Shown piece by piece: positions 25,193 through 32,919 of a DNA stretch of 32,919 bases. The translations under genes were made by a program, and so were the position numbers. The notes under the pieces were generated by a model. It ran no database searches. It saw only the letters and a list, made by a program, of their open reading frames with translations, and was not told the origin of the DNA. Numbering within the stretch: the first letter of the stretch is position 1; each line of letters begins with the position of its first letter. The stretch is from JAZLJD01 sp045617725 (lineage in GTDB: Bacteria; Bacillota; Clostridia; Lachnospirales; Lachnospiraceae), in the NCBI GenBank assembly GCA_045617725.1, contig JAZLJD010000001.1, positions 1 to 32,919 of the forward strand, in the 5' to 3' direction.

Positions 25193-25936
25193 ATGGAAGA
25201 ATATAAGTCTTTTACCGCCAAGACGGTTGATGATGCAATTACCGCAGCATGTGAGTTTTTTCTTGTAACAAGTGATCATCTTGATTACGAAGTAGTAAAT
25301 GAAGGTTCTTCCGGATTTTTGGGAATCAATGCGAAACCCGCCGTAATCAATGCAAGAGTTAAAGAAGAAGTAAAAGAAGAGAAAACAGAGAAAGCAGCAG
25401 CTCCTGTTGCTGAAAAAGTTGAAAAGGCAGCACCTGTATCCGAAACTAAGGTTACTAAGAAGGCAGCCAATGTAGATGCAAAAGCAGTTGAAGAAGCTGC
25501 AAAGGTATTCTGCAAGGATGTTTTCGGTGCCATGGGAATGGAAGTTACCGTAAACGCAGATTACAACGAAAGCAACAGAGAACTCAACGTTGATTTTTCC
25601 GGTGCTGAGATGGGTATGTTAATCGGTAAGAGAGGACAGACTCTTGATTCTCTTCAGTATTTGATCAGCCTTGTAGTAAACAAGAGTACTTCTGAGTATA
25701 TCCGCGTTAAGGTTGATACCGAGAATTATCGTGAGCGTCGTAAAGAAACCCTTGAGAATCTTGCAAGAAATATTGCAATCAAGGTTAAGAAAACAAGAAG
25801 AGCTGTTTCTTTGGAGCCCATGAATCCGTACGAGCGCAGAATTATCCATTCCGCACTTCAGAATGATAAGTACGTAACCACGCATTCCGAGGGAGAAGAA
25901 CCCTTCAGACATGTAGTAGTAACCCTGATTAAATAA
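25193..25936 (+). CDS. jag: RNA-binding protein Jag/KhpB (SpoIIIJ-associated)
   Basis: A 247-aa protein with the three Jag parts in order: a Jag_N domain (1-52, with SSGFLGINAKPA), an Ala/Lys/Glu-rich linker (about 56-105), a KH domain (about 105-178, with GMLIGKRGQTLDSLQYL), and an R3H domain (about 180-247, with NPYERRIIHSAL). Homologues (KhpB/EloR) bind small RNAs and affect cell elongation. It follows yidC by 9 bases with a perfect AGGAGG, so the two are co-translated. Confidence 0.95.
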   Translation: MEEYKSFTAKTVDDAITAACEFFLVTSDHLDYEVVNEGSSGFLGINAKPAVINARVKEEVKEEKTEKAAAPVAEKVEKAAPVSETKVTKKAANVDAKAVEEAAKVFCKDVFGAMGMEVTVNADYNESNRELNVDFSGAEMGMLIGKRGQTLDSLQYLISLVVNKSTSEYIRVKVDTENYRERRKETLENLARNIAIKVKKTRRAVSLEPMNPYERRIIHSALQNDKYVTTHSEGEEPFRHVVVTLIK

Positions 25937-25951
25937 TTCTATTAGAAAATG

Positions 25952-25992
25952 AACCGGCAGACTTTCCGTAATGGGGAGCCTGCCGGTTTTAT
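25952..25992 (+). terminator. Terminator after jag
   Basis: A perfect 9-bp stem (AACCGGCAG / CTGCCGGTT) with a 19-base loop, followed by TTATATT, 15 bases after the jag stop. It closes the rpmH-jag transcription unit. Confidence 0.82.
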
Positions 25993-25993
25993 A

Positions 25994-26021
25994 TTGTAAA
26001 ATTGAAACTTTATGCTAAAAT
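25994..26021 (+). promoter_or_regulatory. Possible promoter of the mnmE operon
   Basis: TTGTAA (25994-25999), 16 bases, then extended -10 TGC-TAAAAT (26013-26021). An alternative is TTGAAA (26002-26007) with TATGAA (26025-26030), 17 bases apart. Either would start the mnmE transcript just after the jag terminator. Confidence 0.45.
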
Positions 26022-26064
26022 CATTATGAATTATTATGTACAATGAATAGAGTGTCGCCATTTT

Positions 26065-27441
26065 ATGTTTAAGAATGATACGATTGCTGCAATTGCAACG
26101 GCTTCAAGCGGTGGTTCCATCGCAATTATCCGTGTGAGCGGGCCCGATGCAATTGAGCTTACCAAAAAGCATATTCGACTTGCAAAAGGTACCTTGTCCG
26201 AAGCACAAAGTCATACCATACATTACGGACATGTAATGGATGGAGATGAAGTTTTGGATGAGGTTATGGTTTCTGTGTTTAAAGCCCCCAGAAGCTATAC
26301 TACCGAGGATGTTGTCGAAATCAATTGTCATGGCGGACAGGTCGTTGTTTACAGGGTTCTGGATCTTCTTTTGCAAAATGGTATTCGTGCCGCAGAGCCG
26401 GGTGAGTTTACAAAAAGAGCATTTATGAACGGCCGAATCGATCTTTCTCAGGCCGAAGCGGTAATGGAATTGATTGAGACGAAATCCGAACTGTCACGTA
26501 AAAATGCAGTAAATCATTTGAATGGCAATATAAAGAATAAAATCAGGTCTCTTCGGGCGATTCTTTTGCATCAGATTGCTGCGATTGAAGCAGCGCTTGA
26601 TGATCCGGAGCATATGAGTCTGGAAGGCGGAATGGAACTTCTGGTTGAGAATGTTGATTTTTTGCTTTCGGAGACGGATCGGCTGATTGATTCCTTTGAA
26701 GACGGTCGCAGGCTGTCAGAAGGAATTCATACCGTTATTGTGGGGAAGCCGAACGCCGGCAAGTCTTCCGTACTAAACAGACTTTTAGGTCAGGAAAGAG
26801 CCATTGTTACGGAAATTGCAGGAACCACGCGTGATGTAATCGAGGAATCGATGAAGCTCGGAAGTGTGGCACTAAACATCTGCGATACGGCCGGCATTCA
26901 TAAAACAGAAGACAAGATTGAACAGATCGGAGTACGCAAGTCACTCGAGGAAATCGACCGGGCAGAACTGATTCTGTATGTGGTGGATTCTTCCGATTCG
27001 TTTGGCGAGGAGGATGAAGAAATCATCGAAGCCGTCAGGGACAAGACCTGTGTTCTCATAATCAATAAAAACGATTTGCACACAGAGCCGAATACGGATG
27101 CTTATAAGGAGCGGATTAAGAATCTTCACATGGTTTCCGTCAGTGCACTGACCGGTGATGGTTTTGAAAAGCTCGGTGAAGTGATTGAGAAATTGTTTTT
27201 TGCCAAAAATAATTTTATCGGCGAAGAAATTGTTATTACATCTTTACGACAGAAGAATTGCATTGTTCTTGCTCATGAAGCACTGATGAAAGTAAAGCAG
27301 AGCATTGAGGATGAGATGCCGGAAGATTTTTATTCTATTGATATGATGGATGCTTATGCATATCTTGGAGAGGTAATCGGCGAGGAAATCAAGGATGACC
27401 TGGCAGATGAGATTTTCTCCAAGTTCTGTATGGGTAAGTAA
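26065..27441 (+). CDS. mnmE: tRNA modification GTPase MnmE
   Basis: A 458-aa GTPase that, with MnmG, installs (carboxy)methylaminomethyl groups on U34 of certain tRNAs. The N-terminal tetrahydrofolate-binding domain starts NDTIAAIATASSGGSIAIIRVSG. The GTPase domain has G1 GKPNAGKSS (227-235), G2 GTTRD (253-257), G3 DTAG (274-277) and G4 NKND. The C terminus ends FCMGK, with the conserved cysteine. No strong ribosome site is seen. It leads an operon with mnmG 12 bases downstream. Confidence 0.97.
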   Translation: MFKNDTIAAIATASSGGSIAIIRVSGPDAIELTKKHIRLAKGTLSEAQSHTIHYGHVMDGDEVLDEVMVSVFKAPRSYTTEDVVEINCHGGQVVVYRVLDLLLQNGIRAAEPGEFTKRAFMNGRIDLSQAEAVMELIETKSELSRKNAVNHLNGNIKNKIRSLRAILLHQIAAIEAALDDPEHMSLEGGMELLVENVDFLLSETDRLIDSFEDGRRLSEGIHTVIVGKPNAGKSSVLNRLLGQERAIVTEIAGTTRDVIEESMKLGSVALNICDTAGIHKTEDKIEQIGVRKSLEEIDRAELILYVVDSSDSFGEEDEEIIEAVRDKTCVLIINKNDLHTEPNTDAYKERIKNLHMVSVSALTGDGFEKLGEVIEKLFFAKNNFIGEEIVITSLRQKNCIVLAHEALMKVKQSIEDEMPEDFYSIDMMDAYAYLGEVIGEEIKDDLADEIFSKFCMGK

Positions 27442-27453
27442 TGAAGGACAATT

Positions 27454-29376
27454 ATGATGAAATGTAGAATTGAAGAGGTTGATGCGTGTGTCGTCGGCGC
27501 CGGTCATGCAGGATGCGAAGCTGCACTGGCGCTGGCAAGACTGGGTTTTGAGACGGTTATTTTTACCGTAAGTGTAGACAGTATCGCACTCATGCCTTGT
27601 AATCCGAATATCGGAGGAACTTCAAAAGGACATTTGGTACGCGAGCTGGATGCTTTGGGCGGCGAGATGGGAAAGAACATCGACCATACCTTTATTCAGT
27701 CCAAAATGCTGAATGTTTCCAAGGGACCTGCTGTTCATTCCTTACGTGCACAGGCTGACAAATCGGAATATTCCAGAAGAATGCGTAAGACGATGGAACA
27801 TACGGAGCATTTGCAGATTCGTCAGGGTGAAGTATGTGAGCTTCTGACGGAAGACCTTCCGGACGGAAGTAAGAAAATTGCCGGAGTGAAAATTTACACG
27901 GGTACCATTTATCGTGCAAAGGTTGTGGTACTGTGTACGGGAACCTATCTGAAGGCACGGTGCCTGTGCGGTGAAACGATTACTTATACGGGTCCGAACG
28001 GGTTGCAGCCGGCTACGCATCTCTCCGATTCACTCAGAGAAATCGGCATCGAACTGCAGCGGTTTAAGACGGGAACTCCCGCACGTATGGCCAAGGACAG
28101 CATAGATTTTTCTGTTATGGAAGAGCAAAAGGGCGATTCGTATGTTGAGCCGTTCTCTTTTTCAACGAATCCGGATGATGTACAGATTGATCAGGTTTCC
28201 TGCTATCTGACATATACGAATGAACAGACGCATGAAATTATAAGAAATAATCTTGACCGCTCTCCTATTTATGCAGGTATTATCGAGGGAACCGGTCCCA
28301 GATACTGCCCGTCCATTGAAGATAAAGTCGTGAAATTTGCCGATAAGGAACGCCATCAGGTATTCATTGAGCCGGAAGGTCTGTATACCGATGAAATGTA
28401 TATCGGCGGTATGTCTTCTTCGCTTCCCGAGGATGTGCAGAATGCGATGTACCGAACCGTCAAGGGACTGGAACACTGCCGGATTGTACGTACAGCTTAT
28501 GCGATTGAGTATGATTGCTTAAGTCCCGGACAGCTTACTCCTTCCCTCGAGATTAAGAAGGTCAGCGGTTTGTTCAGTGCAGGTCAGTTTAACGGAAGCA
28601 GCGGTTATGAAGAGGCGGCTGCACAGGGATTGATGGCCGGTATCAATGCTGCCAGATTTATGCAGGGCAAGGAACCGCTTATCCTGGACCGTTCGGAGGC
28701 TTATATCGGAGTTTTGATTGATGACCTTGTTACCAAGGAGAATCGTGAGCCCTACAGAATGATGACTTCCCGAGCTGAATATCGTTTGTATCTTCGTCAG
28801 GACAATGCGGATTTAAGACTGCGCCATAAGGGATATGAAGTCGGTCTCGTATCAAAGGAAGAAGACGACTACGTAACCTATAAGGAAGAGCAGATCGAGA
28901 AGGAAGTAAAGCGTCTTACCGAAACTACGGTCGGAGCCAATAAAAAAGTTCAGGAGTTTTTAACATCACTGGGTAGCAATACAATCAAGACTGCTACTTC
29001 GCTGGCGGAACTGATATGCCGTCCGGAGCTGGATTATGAAAGCATCGCACCAATTGACACGGAGCGAATCCCTCTGTCTAAAGATATAATTCGTCAGGTA
29101 GAAATCAATATCAAGTATGACGGATATATCAAGAGGCAACAGCGTCAGATTAAGCAGTTCCGAATTATGGAGAACAAGTCGATACCGGAAGATATTGATT
29201 ATGATGATGTTAAGAGCCTGCGTATTGAAGCAAGACAGAAACTCAAGAAGCTGCGCCCTATTTCCATCGGACAGGCTTCCCGTATCAGTGGTGTTTCACC
29301 TTCCGATATTTCGGTATTACTGATTTATCTGGAACAAATAAATCAAAACAAAAAACATACAGAGGAGGAACAATAG
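27454..29376 (+). CDS. mnmG: tRNA uridine-34 modification FAD enzyme MnmG
   Basis: A 640-aa FAD-binding partner of MnmE. The dinucleotide-binding motif VVGAGHAGCEAALALARLG is near the N terminus, followed by CNPNIGGTSKGHLVRE. GPRYCPSIEDKVVKF carries a conserved cysteine, and GYEEAAAQGLMAGINAARF is the second FAD-contact region. The C-terminal helical domain, with SRAEYRLYLRQDNAD, binds MnmE and tRNA. The length is normal. A GAAGGA site precedes the ATG. Confidence 0.97.
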   Translation: MMKCRIEEVDACVVGAGHAGCEAALALARLGFETVIFTVSVDSIALMPCNPNIGGTSKGHLVRELDALGGEMGKNIDHTFIQSKMLNVSKGPAVHSLRAQADKSEYSRRMRKTMEHTEHLQIRQGEVCELLTEDLPDGSKKIAGVKIYTGTIYRAKVVVLCTGTYLKARCLCGETITYTGPNGLQPATHLSDSLREIGIELQRFKTGTPARMAKDSIDFSVMEEQKGDSYVEPFSFSTNPDDVQIDQVSCYLTYTNEQTHEIIRNNLDRSPIYAGIIEGTGPRYCPSIEDKVVKFADKERHQVFIEPEGLYTDEMYIGGMSSSLPEDVQNAMYRTVKGLEHCRIVRTAYAIEYDCLSPGQLTPSLEIKKVSGLFSAGQFNGSSGYEEAAAQGLMAGINAARFMQGKEPLILDRSEAYIGVLIDDLVTKENREPYRMMTSRAEYRLYLRQDNADLRLRHKGYEVGLVSKEEDDYVTYKEEQIEKEVKRLTETTVGANKKVQEFLTSLGSNTIKTATSLAELICRPELDYESIAPIDTERIPLSKDIIRQVEINIKYDGYIKRQQRQIKQFRIMENKSIPEDIDYDDVKSLRIEARQKLKKLRPISIGQASRISGVSPSDISVLLIYLEQINQNKKHTEEEQ

Positions 29377-29377
29377 C

Positions 29378-30004
29378 ATGTCTAATGTGGATTATTACAG
29401 TGATGATTTGGATGAAGTACTTGGTATCCTTGGAATAACAGGGTTATCGATAGCTGCCGTGGTTGGAATTGTTTTTTGCACAGTGTTTGTTTGTATAGCG
29501 ATTAATTACCTGCTGTACAGAATTCCTCTTTACAAGATGGCCAAAACCGCAGGTATGCCCAATGCCGGACTGATTTGGATTCCGTATTGTGCAGAGTATG
29601 TTTTGGCGGTGCTTCCGGAAGGAGAGTTTATGCTGTTCAAGGGCTTTTTCCGGGTTAAGAAGAGAATCAATGTGTTCTTTATTCTTCTGGGAATTCAGCT
29701 TGGATCGGGAATTGTTTTATCTATTATCAGTTTATTCAATTCCGTTTTGGCTACTATGTCGTTTGGAATCAGCAGTGTTTTTACGTTTCCGGTTTATATG
29801 TTGATTACTCTGGTTATAAATGTAGCTTTGAGACTTTTGTCCTGGCGTCTGTACTATGACCTGTTTGAGTGCTTCGATCCGGAAAATCATTCGACCAATT
29901 TGGCAATCAGCATCATCGGAGTATTTATTCCAATCGTACAGATTGTTTATCTTTACATCGAGATGAATAAGGTTCCTTCATACGGCGCAGGAAATTGGAA
30001 GTAA
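29378..30004 (+). CDS. Unrecognised polytopic membrane protein
   Basis: A 208-aa protein not assigned to a function. An acidic N-terminal tail (residues 1-16) is followed by hydrophobic segments near 18-46, 95-118, 124-150 and 168-192. Between the first two, LYKMAKTAGMPNAGLIWIPYC recalls the 'alternating helix, aromatic-proline' patches of small DUF5684-like membrane proteins, a weak resemblance only. The C terminus is short and polar. AGGAGG lies inside the end of mnmG, and the ATG begins one base after the mnmG stop codon, so expression is tied to mnmG. Its place between mnmG and rsmG is not part of the standard gene order. Confidence 0.85.
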   Translation: MSNVDYYSDDLDEVLGILGITGLSIAAVVGIVFCTVFVCIAINYLLYRIPLYKMAKTAGMPNAGLIWIPYCAEYVLAVLPEGEFMLFKGFFRVKKRINVFFILLGIQLGSGIVLSIISLFNSVLATMSFGISSVFTFPVYMLITLVINVALRLLSWRLYYDLFECFDPENHSTNLAISIIGVFIPIVQIVYLYIEMNKVPSYGAGNWK

Positions 30005-30026
30005 GGCGGTTCCCTAATACTTTGTA

Positions 30027-30755
30027 ATGGAAATTACTATGACAGAAGAAGAATTTTTGTTAACTGAATTGCAAAAAATGAATCCGGAAATCAATAAACG
30101 ACACGCGTGTCAGTTTATGCGATACTACGAAGCTCTTGTCGAAAAAAACAAAGTCATGAATCTTACGGCGATTACAGAGTTCGAAGAAGTTGTGACGAAG
30201 CATTTTACAGACAGTCTTTCGTTGTGTCGTTTGGGTAAGCCCATCGGAGACGCAAGAATTTTGGATGTGGGAACCGGAGCAGGTTTTCCCGGTATTCCGC
30301 TTAAGATTGTTTATCCGAATATGAAACTTACCTTGCTGGATTCGTTGAACAAGAGAATTGGTTTTTTGCAGGAAGTGGTTGTTATGCTTGAACTTGAGGA
30401 TGTCAGTTGCATCCATGGAAGAGCTGAAGACATCGCTCACAATGCAGAACACAGAGAAAAATACGATTTCGTAGTATCAAGAGCAGTTTCCAACCTGGCC
30501 ACTCTTTCGGAATATTGTCTTCCGTTTGTGAAGAAGAACGGATATTTCGTAGCTTATAAGTCCGAGAAGACGGAGGAAGAGATTAAGCAGGCGGAACGGG
30601 CAATTAAAATGTTGGGCGGAAAGCTGGAAACGATTGACAGTTTTACTTTACCCGGAACGGATTACACGAGAACACTCGTAGTGATTAAGAAAGAAAGCAG
30701 TACCGCGGGCAAGTATCCGAGAAAGGCAGGATTGCCGGCCAAGGAACCGCTTTAA
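30027..30755 (+). CDS. rsmG: 16S rRNA m7G527 methyltransferase RsmG
   Basis: A 242-aa S-adenosylmethionine-dependent methyltransferase for N7 of G527 in 16S rRNA (E. coli numbering). Motif I is ILDVGTGAGFPGIPL (78-92). NLTAITEFEEVVTKHFTDSL precedes it and YDFVVSRAVSNLATLSEY follows, both typical of RsmG. A second ATG at 30039 is an alternative start; neither has a good ribosome site. The last 20 or so residues form a basic tail beyond the core. Loss of RsmG in other bacteria gives low-level streptomycin resistance. Confidence 0.95.
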   Translation: MEITMTEEEFLLTELQKMNPEINKRHACQFMRYYEALVEKNKVMNLTAITEFEEVVTKHFTDSLSLCRLGKPIGDARILDVGTGAGFPGIPLKIVYPNMKLTLLDSLNKRIGFLQEVVVMLELEDVSCIHGRAEDIAHNAEHREKYDFVVSRAVSNLATLSEYCLPFVKKNGYFVAYKSEKTEEEIKQAERAIKMLGGKLETIDSFTLPGTDYTRTLVVIKKESSTAGKYPRKAGLPAKEPL

Positions 30756-30781
30756 ATTTCTGAAAGGAGGATGTACAAACT

Positions 30782-31786
30782 ATGGCGAACAAGGGATATG
30801 AAATATTGAGCGAGATGAGAAATTCTCTGGTTGATGAGCAGGTTGCTCTGACATCGCGACTGAATGAAATGACCGCACATATCGAAGAGATAGACCTTTT
30901 TGTGCAGACACTCCTGGCAGACGAGGACATCGATGTAAAGGTATTTACTCCGAGGAATTTGGAAAGCCGGCACAAGGAGCATCTTGAGCAGAAGCGCATC
31001 GAAAAAGAAAATCTCGAGGAACAGATAAGGCTTACTCAAAATCGAAGAGATGTGATTAATGAGAAAATAGATCAGCTTGATATAGTTTTGCATGACTATG
31101 AGAGCATGATGAATAGTCAGTCATTGAAGAAGCAGGTCACGGAAAATGTTTCACATGAAACATTGTTATTATCGCTTTTGGAAGATGAAAGAGCACGAAT
31201 TGCCAATGAACTGCACGATGACCCGGTTCAACAGCTTACGGCAATCATACATAAAACTGAATTGTGCGGTAGATTCATACAGCAGGATCCCACAAGAGCA
31301 CAATTGGAACTTGCAACAATAACAAAATCGCTTAGAAATCTGATTAATGAAACGCGTCGAATCATCTATAATCTTCGACCGCTCGTTTTGGATGACCTGG
31401 GATGGAATGCCGCAGTCAGAAAAATGTTGCAGGATATGCAGCAACAAACACAGCAACGTATTTCATTTATGGATTGCGACATTGAGGTGAAGGCCGAAGA
31501 GCTGATACAGATTACCAGTTATCGTATTGTTCAGGAGGCTGTTACCAATGCAATCAAGCATTCCAACGGCAACAGCATTGAAATCAGTATAGCCGAGACG
31601 GAACACGACTACATTATTAAGGTGTTCGATAACGGCCAGAGCTTTGATATCATTCAGACCAATCCGGAAAAGAAGAATTTCGGATTGCAGGTAATGAAGG
31701 AGCGAACTTCTCTGATCCATGGAACCTTGGATATAGAGCAGACTCCGGGTGTGGGTACGTTAGTGAAACTGACATTCCCCAAATAG
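30782..31786 (+). CDS. Cytoplasmic sensor histidine kinase, DegS-like (HisKA_3)
   Basis: A 334-aa kinase of the NarX/DegS (HPK7) class. Residues 1-125 are polar and heptad-rich, predicting a long coiled-coil sensor with no membrane segment, so the kinase is soluble like DegS. The phospho-accepting histidine is H145 in ERARIANELHDDPVQQL. The ATPase part has the N box RIVQEAVTNAIKHS, the D box DNGQSF and NFGLQVMKER. AAAGGAGG lies 11 bases before the ATG. The cognate regulator follows after about 60 bases. The input signal is unknown; with no membrane sensor it should be intracellular or delivered by another protein. Confidence 0.93.
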   Translation: MANKGYEILSEMRNSLVDEQVALTSRLNEMTAHIEEIDLFVQTLLADEDIDVKVFTPRNLESRHKEHLEQKRIEKENLEEQIRLTQNRRDVINEKIDQLDIVLHDYESMMNSQSLKKQVTENVSHETLLLSLLEDERARIANELHDDPVQQLTAIIHKTELCGRFIQQDPTRAQLELATITKSLRNLINETRRIIYNLRPLVLDDLGWNAAVRKMLQDMQQQTQQRISFMDCDIEVKAEELIQITSYRIVQEAVTNAIKHSNGNSIEISIAETEHDYIIKVFDNGQSFDIIQTNPEKKNFGLQVMKERTSLIHGTLDIEQTPGVGTLVKLTFPK

Positions 31787-31846
31787 TATAGGTTGATAGT
31801 ATAAGGGCTACTGTTGAAGAATCTAAGTAATATAAGCGAGGTAAAT

Positions 31847-32488
31847 ATGATTCGTTTGATGATAGCAGATGACCATACGATGGTTCGTGAAGGAATTCGA
31901 CAGTTATTGGAACTGGATGGATTGATTCAGGTAATTGAACAAGCAGCAGACGGTCGTGACTGTATAAGCAAGTATCTTCAGTCGAAGCCCGATATTCTTT
32001 TGCTGGATATTAATATGCCGGTCTTGAATGGCTTGGAAACATTAAAGGAAATCAAGGCAAAAGATGGAAATGCCAAAATTCTTATGCTTTCCGTACATAA
32101 TGAATCAGAATATCTGTTGGAAGCACTTGATTCCGGCGCCGATGGCTATGTTCTTAAGGATGCCGGTAGCCGGGAACTGATTGAAGCAATCGAGTCCGTG
32201 GTGAATGGGGTTACTTATATCCAACCCGAATTGCTTCCTACCTTGAATTCTGCTCTTATTAGCCGTAACACGGATAAAGACAAGATTGAGTCCCTGACAA
32301 AACGAGAACTTCAGATTGTATGTCTGATTGCACAAGGCAAGATTAATCGCGAGATAGCGGAGGAGCTGGACATCAGCGAGCGTACCGTAAAGAATCATAT
32401 TTCCAATATATTCGCAAAACTGGAGATCTATGACCGTACGCAGGCGGCAATCTTTGCAGTAAAGAACAATTTGGTTAAGCCATATTAG
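31847..32488 (+). CDS. Response regulator, NarL/FixJ family
   Basis: A 213-aa two-domain regulator. The receiver has acidic pair D8/D9, phospho-acceptor D54 in LLLDINMP, S82 in LMLSVHN and K104 in YVLKDAG. The C-terminal LuxR-type helix-turn-helix (about 148-205) reads LTKRELQIVCLIAQGKINRE then ISERTVKNHISNIFAKL. The frame extends 11 codons upstream to a TTG, but GAGGT with 7-base spacing supports the ATG at 31847. It is the probable partner of the preceding DegS-like kinase. Target genes are unknown. No clear terminator follows. Confidence 0.94.
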   Translation: MIRLMIADDHTMVREGIRQLLELDGLIQVIEQAADGRDCISKYLQSKPDILLLDINMPVLNGLETLKEIKAKDGNAKILMLSVHNESEYLLEALDSGADGYVLKDAGSRELIEAIESVVNGVTYIQPELLPTLNSALISRNTDKDKIESLTKRELQIVCLIAQGKINREIAEELDISERTVKNHISNIFAKLEIYDRTQAAIFAVKNNLVKPY

Positions 32489-32505
32489 GGAGAGAAAGAA
32501 GAATC

Positions 32506-32829
32506 GCTATATAGGACGGCGAAAGCGACATAGCATTCACTGCAGCTCATGTGCGCTCCGCAGGCAGATTAACGGTTCTGCCTTTACGCTCCACGGAAGG
32601 TAAGTGAGTCAGAGCTCGGAATGTGCGATAGCGAAACGACATAGCATTCACTGCAGCTCATGAGCGCTCCGCAGGCAGATTAACGGTTCTGTCTTTGCGC
32701 TCCACGGAAGGTAAGGAAATACATAGATTGCTATATGGGACGGCGGAAACGTCACAGCATTCACTGCAGCTCATGAGCGCTCCGCAGGCAGATTTAACGG
32801 TTCTGTCTTTACGCTCCACGGAACGAAAG
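32506..32829. repeat. Array of three ~78-bp structured repeats
   Basis: Three copies of a 78-79-bp unit begin at 32527, 32638 and 32751 (spacing 111 and 113 bp). Copies 1 and 2 differ at 3 of 78 positions; copy 3 has a few changes and one inserted T. Each contains CTGCAG, a GCTCATGAGC palindrome (imperfect in copy 1) and a stem-loop AGGCAGA-TTAACGGT-TCTGCCT, where C/T changes keep G-U pairing. Copies 1 and 3 share a further upstream segment (GCTATATRGGACGGCG at 32506 and 32730) that copy 2 has only in diverged form. All six frames have stops, so it is non-coding. The class of repeat is not recognised. Confidence 0.85.
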
Positions 32830-32908
32830 CGAACTCATCGCTCGCCGATGCGAGCTCTTCAAACATGTCGCTTTCTATTTCGCAGTGCTTTGGAGAGCAC
32901 AGCGAAAT
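32825..32908. other. Two consecutive long hairpins after the repeats
   Basis: GAAAGCGA (32825-32832) pairs perfectly with TCGCTTTC (32868-32875), enclosing a smaller CTCGC/GCGAG stem. It is followed at once by a 12-bp stem with a single A-A mismatch: ATTTCGC-A-GTGCT (32877-32889) against AGCAC-A-GCGAAAT (32896-32908), loop TTGGAG. Neither has a T run, so these are not ordinary terminators. They are probably part of the same repeat system, which may continue past the window edge. Confidence 0.6.
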
Positions 32909-32919
32909 TCCGTTTCACT

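Noticed and set aside
32527..32829. CRISPR array
   Set aside because: Units are about 78 bp with only 33-35 bp of partly related sequence between them; no cas genes and too few units.

Overview
The window is the replication-origin region of a low-to-moderate GC Firmicute, most likely a member of the Lachnospiraceae (Clostridia). The basis is the gene order gyrA-gyrB-recF-S4-dnaN-dnaA // rpmH-rnpA-yidD-yidC-jag-mnmE-mnmG-rsmG, strong Shine-Dalgarno sites, near-consensus sigma-A promoters, an L34 sequence of the Clostridia type, and a TAXI-type TRAP transporter and a GH5/CBM2 cellulase of the sort found in gut or rumen Lachnospiraceae. The family call is inferred from protein flavour; no database search was run.

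Layout. Every gene left of about 22.6 kb is on the minus strand and every gene right of about 23.06 kb is on the plus strand, so transcription follows replication outward from oriC. Left arm, from oriC outward: dnaA, dnaN, the S4-domain gene, recF, gyrB, gyrA (14.06-22.60 kb); a TAXI TRAP operon of binding lipoprotein and fused permease (10.90-13.93 kb); a tightly coupled operon of CPA2 antiporter, GH5-CBM2 cellulase lipoprotein and two ABC half-transporters forming a heterodimeric exporter (4.44-10.79 kb); a DUF4173-like membrane protein and a CPBP protease-like membrane protein, each with its own promoter (1.87-4.31 kb); class I fumarase alpha and beta subunits (0.38-1.80 kb); tRNA-Ser(GCU); and a strong promoter reading out of the left edge.

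Right arm: rpmH, rnpA, yidD, yidC and jag (23.06-25.94 kb), closed by a terminator; then mnmE, mnmG, an unrecognised membrane protein, rsmG, a soluble DegS-like histidine kinase and a NarL/LuxR-type response regulator with short gaps (26.07-32.49 kb). The last 430 bases hold no gene. They carry three copies of a structured repeat of about 78 bp spaced 111-113 bp apart, then two long hairpins.

Origin. There are two DnaA-box clusters: one upstream of dnaA (about nine boxes, 22685-22924) and one between dnaA and dnaN (four co-oriented boxes, then a GC-rich spacer, TTA triplets and an AT-rich stretch, 21057-21214). The second matches the Bacillus-type basal unwinding layout of DnaA box, GC-rich spacer and DnaA-trio.

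Most of the window is conserved housekeeping sequence. The less ordinary items are the terminal structured repeats, a promoter whose -10 box sits in the bulge of a long terminator-like hairpin (4332-4390), two promoters whose -35 boxes contain the preceding gene's stop codon, a 14-nt motif found in two intergenic regions, the antiporter-cellulase-ABC operon, and a cytoplasmic two-component pair after rsmG, where many Firmicutes carry noc/parA/parB.
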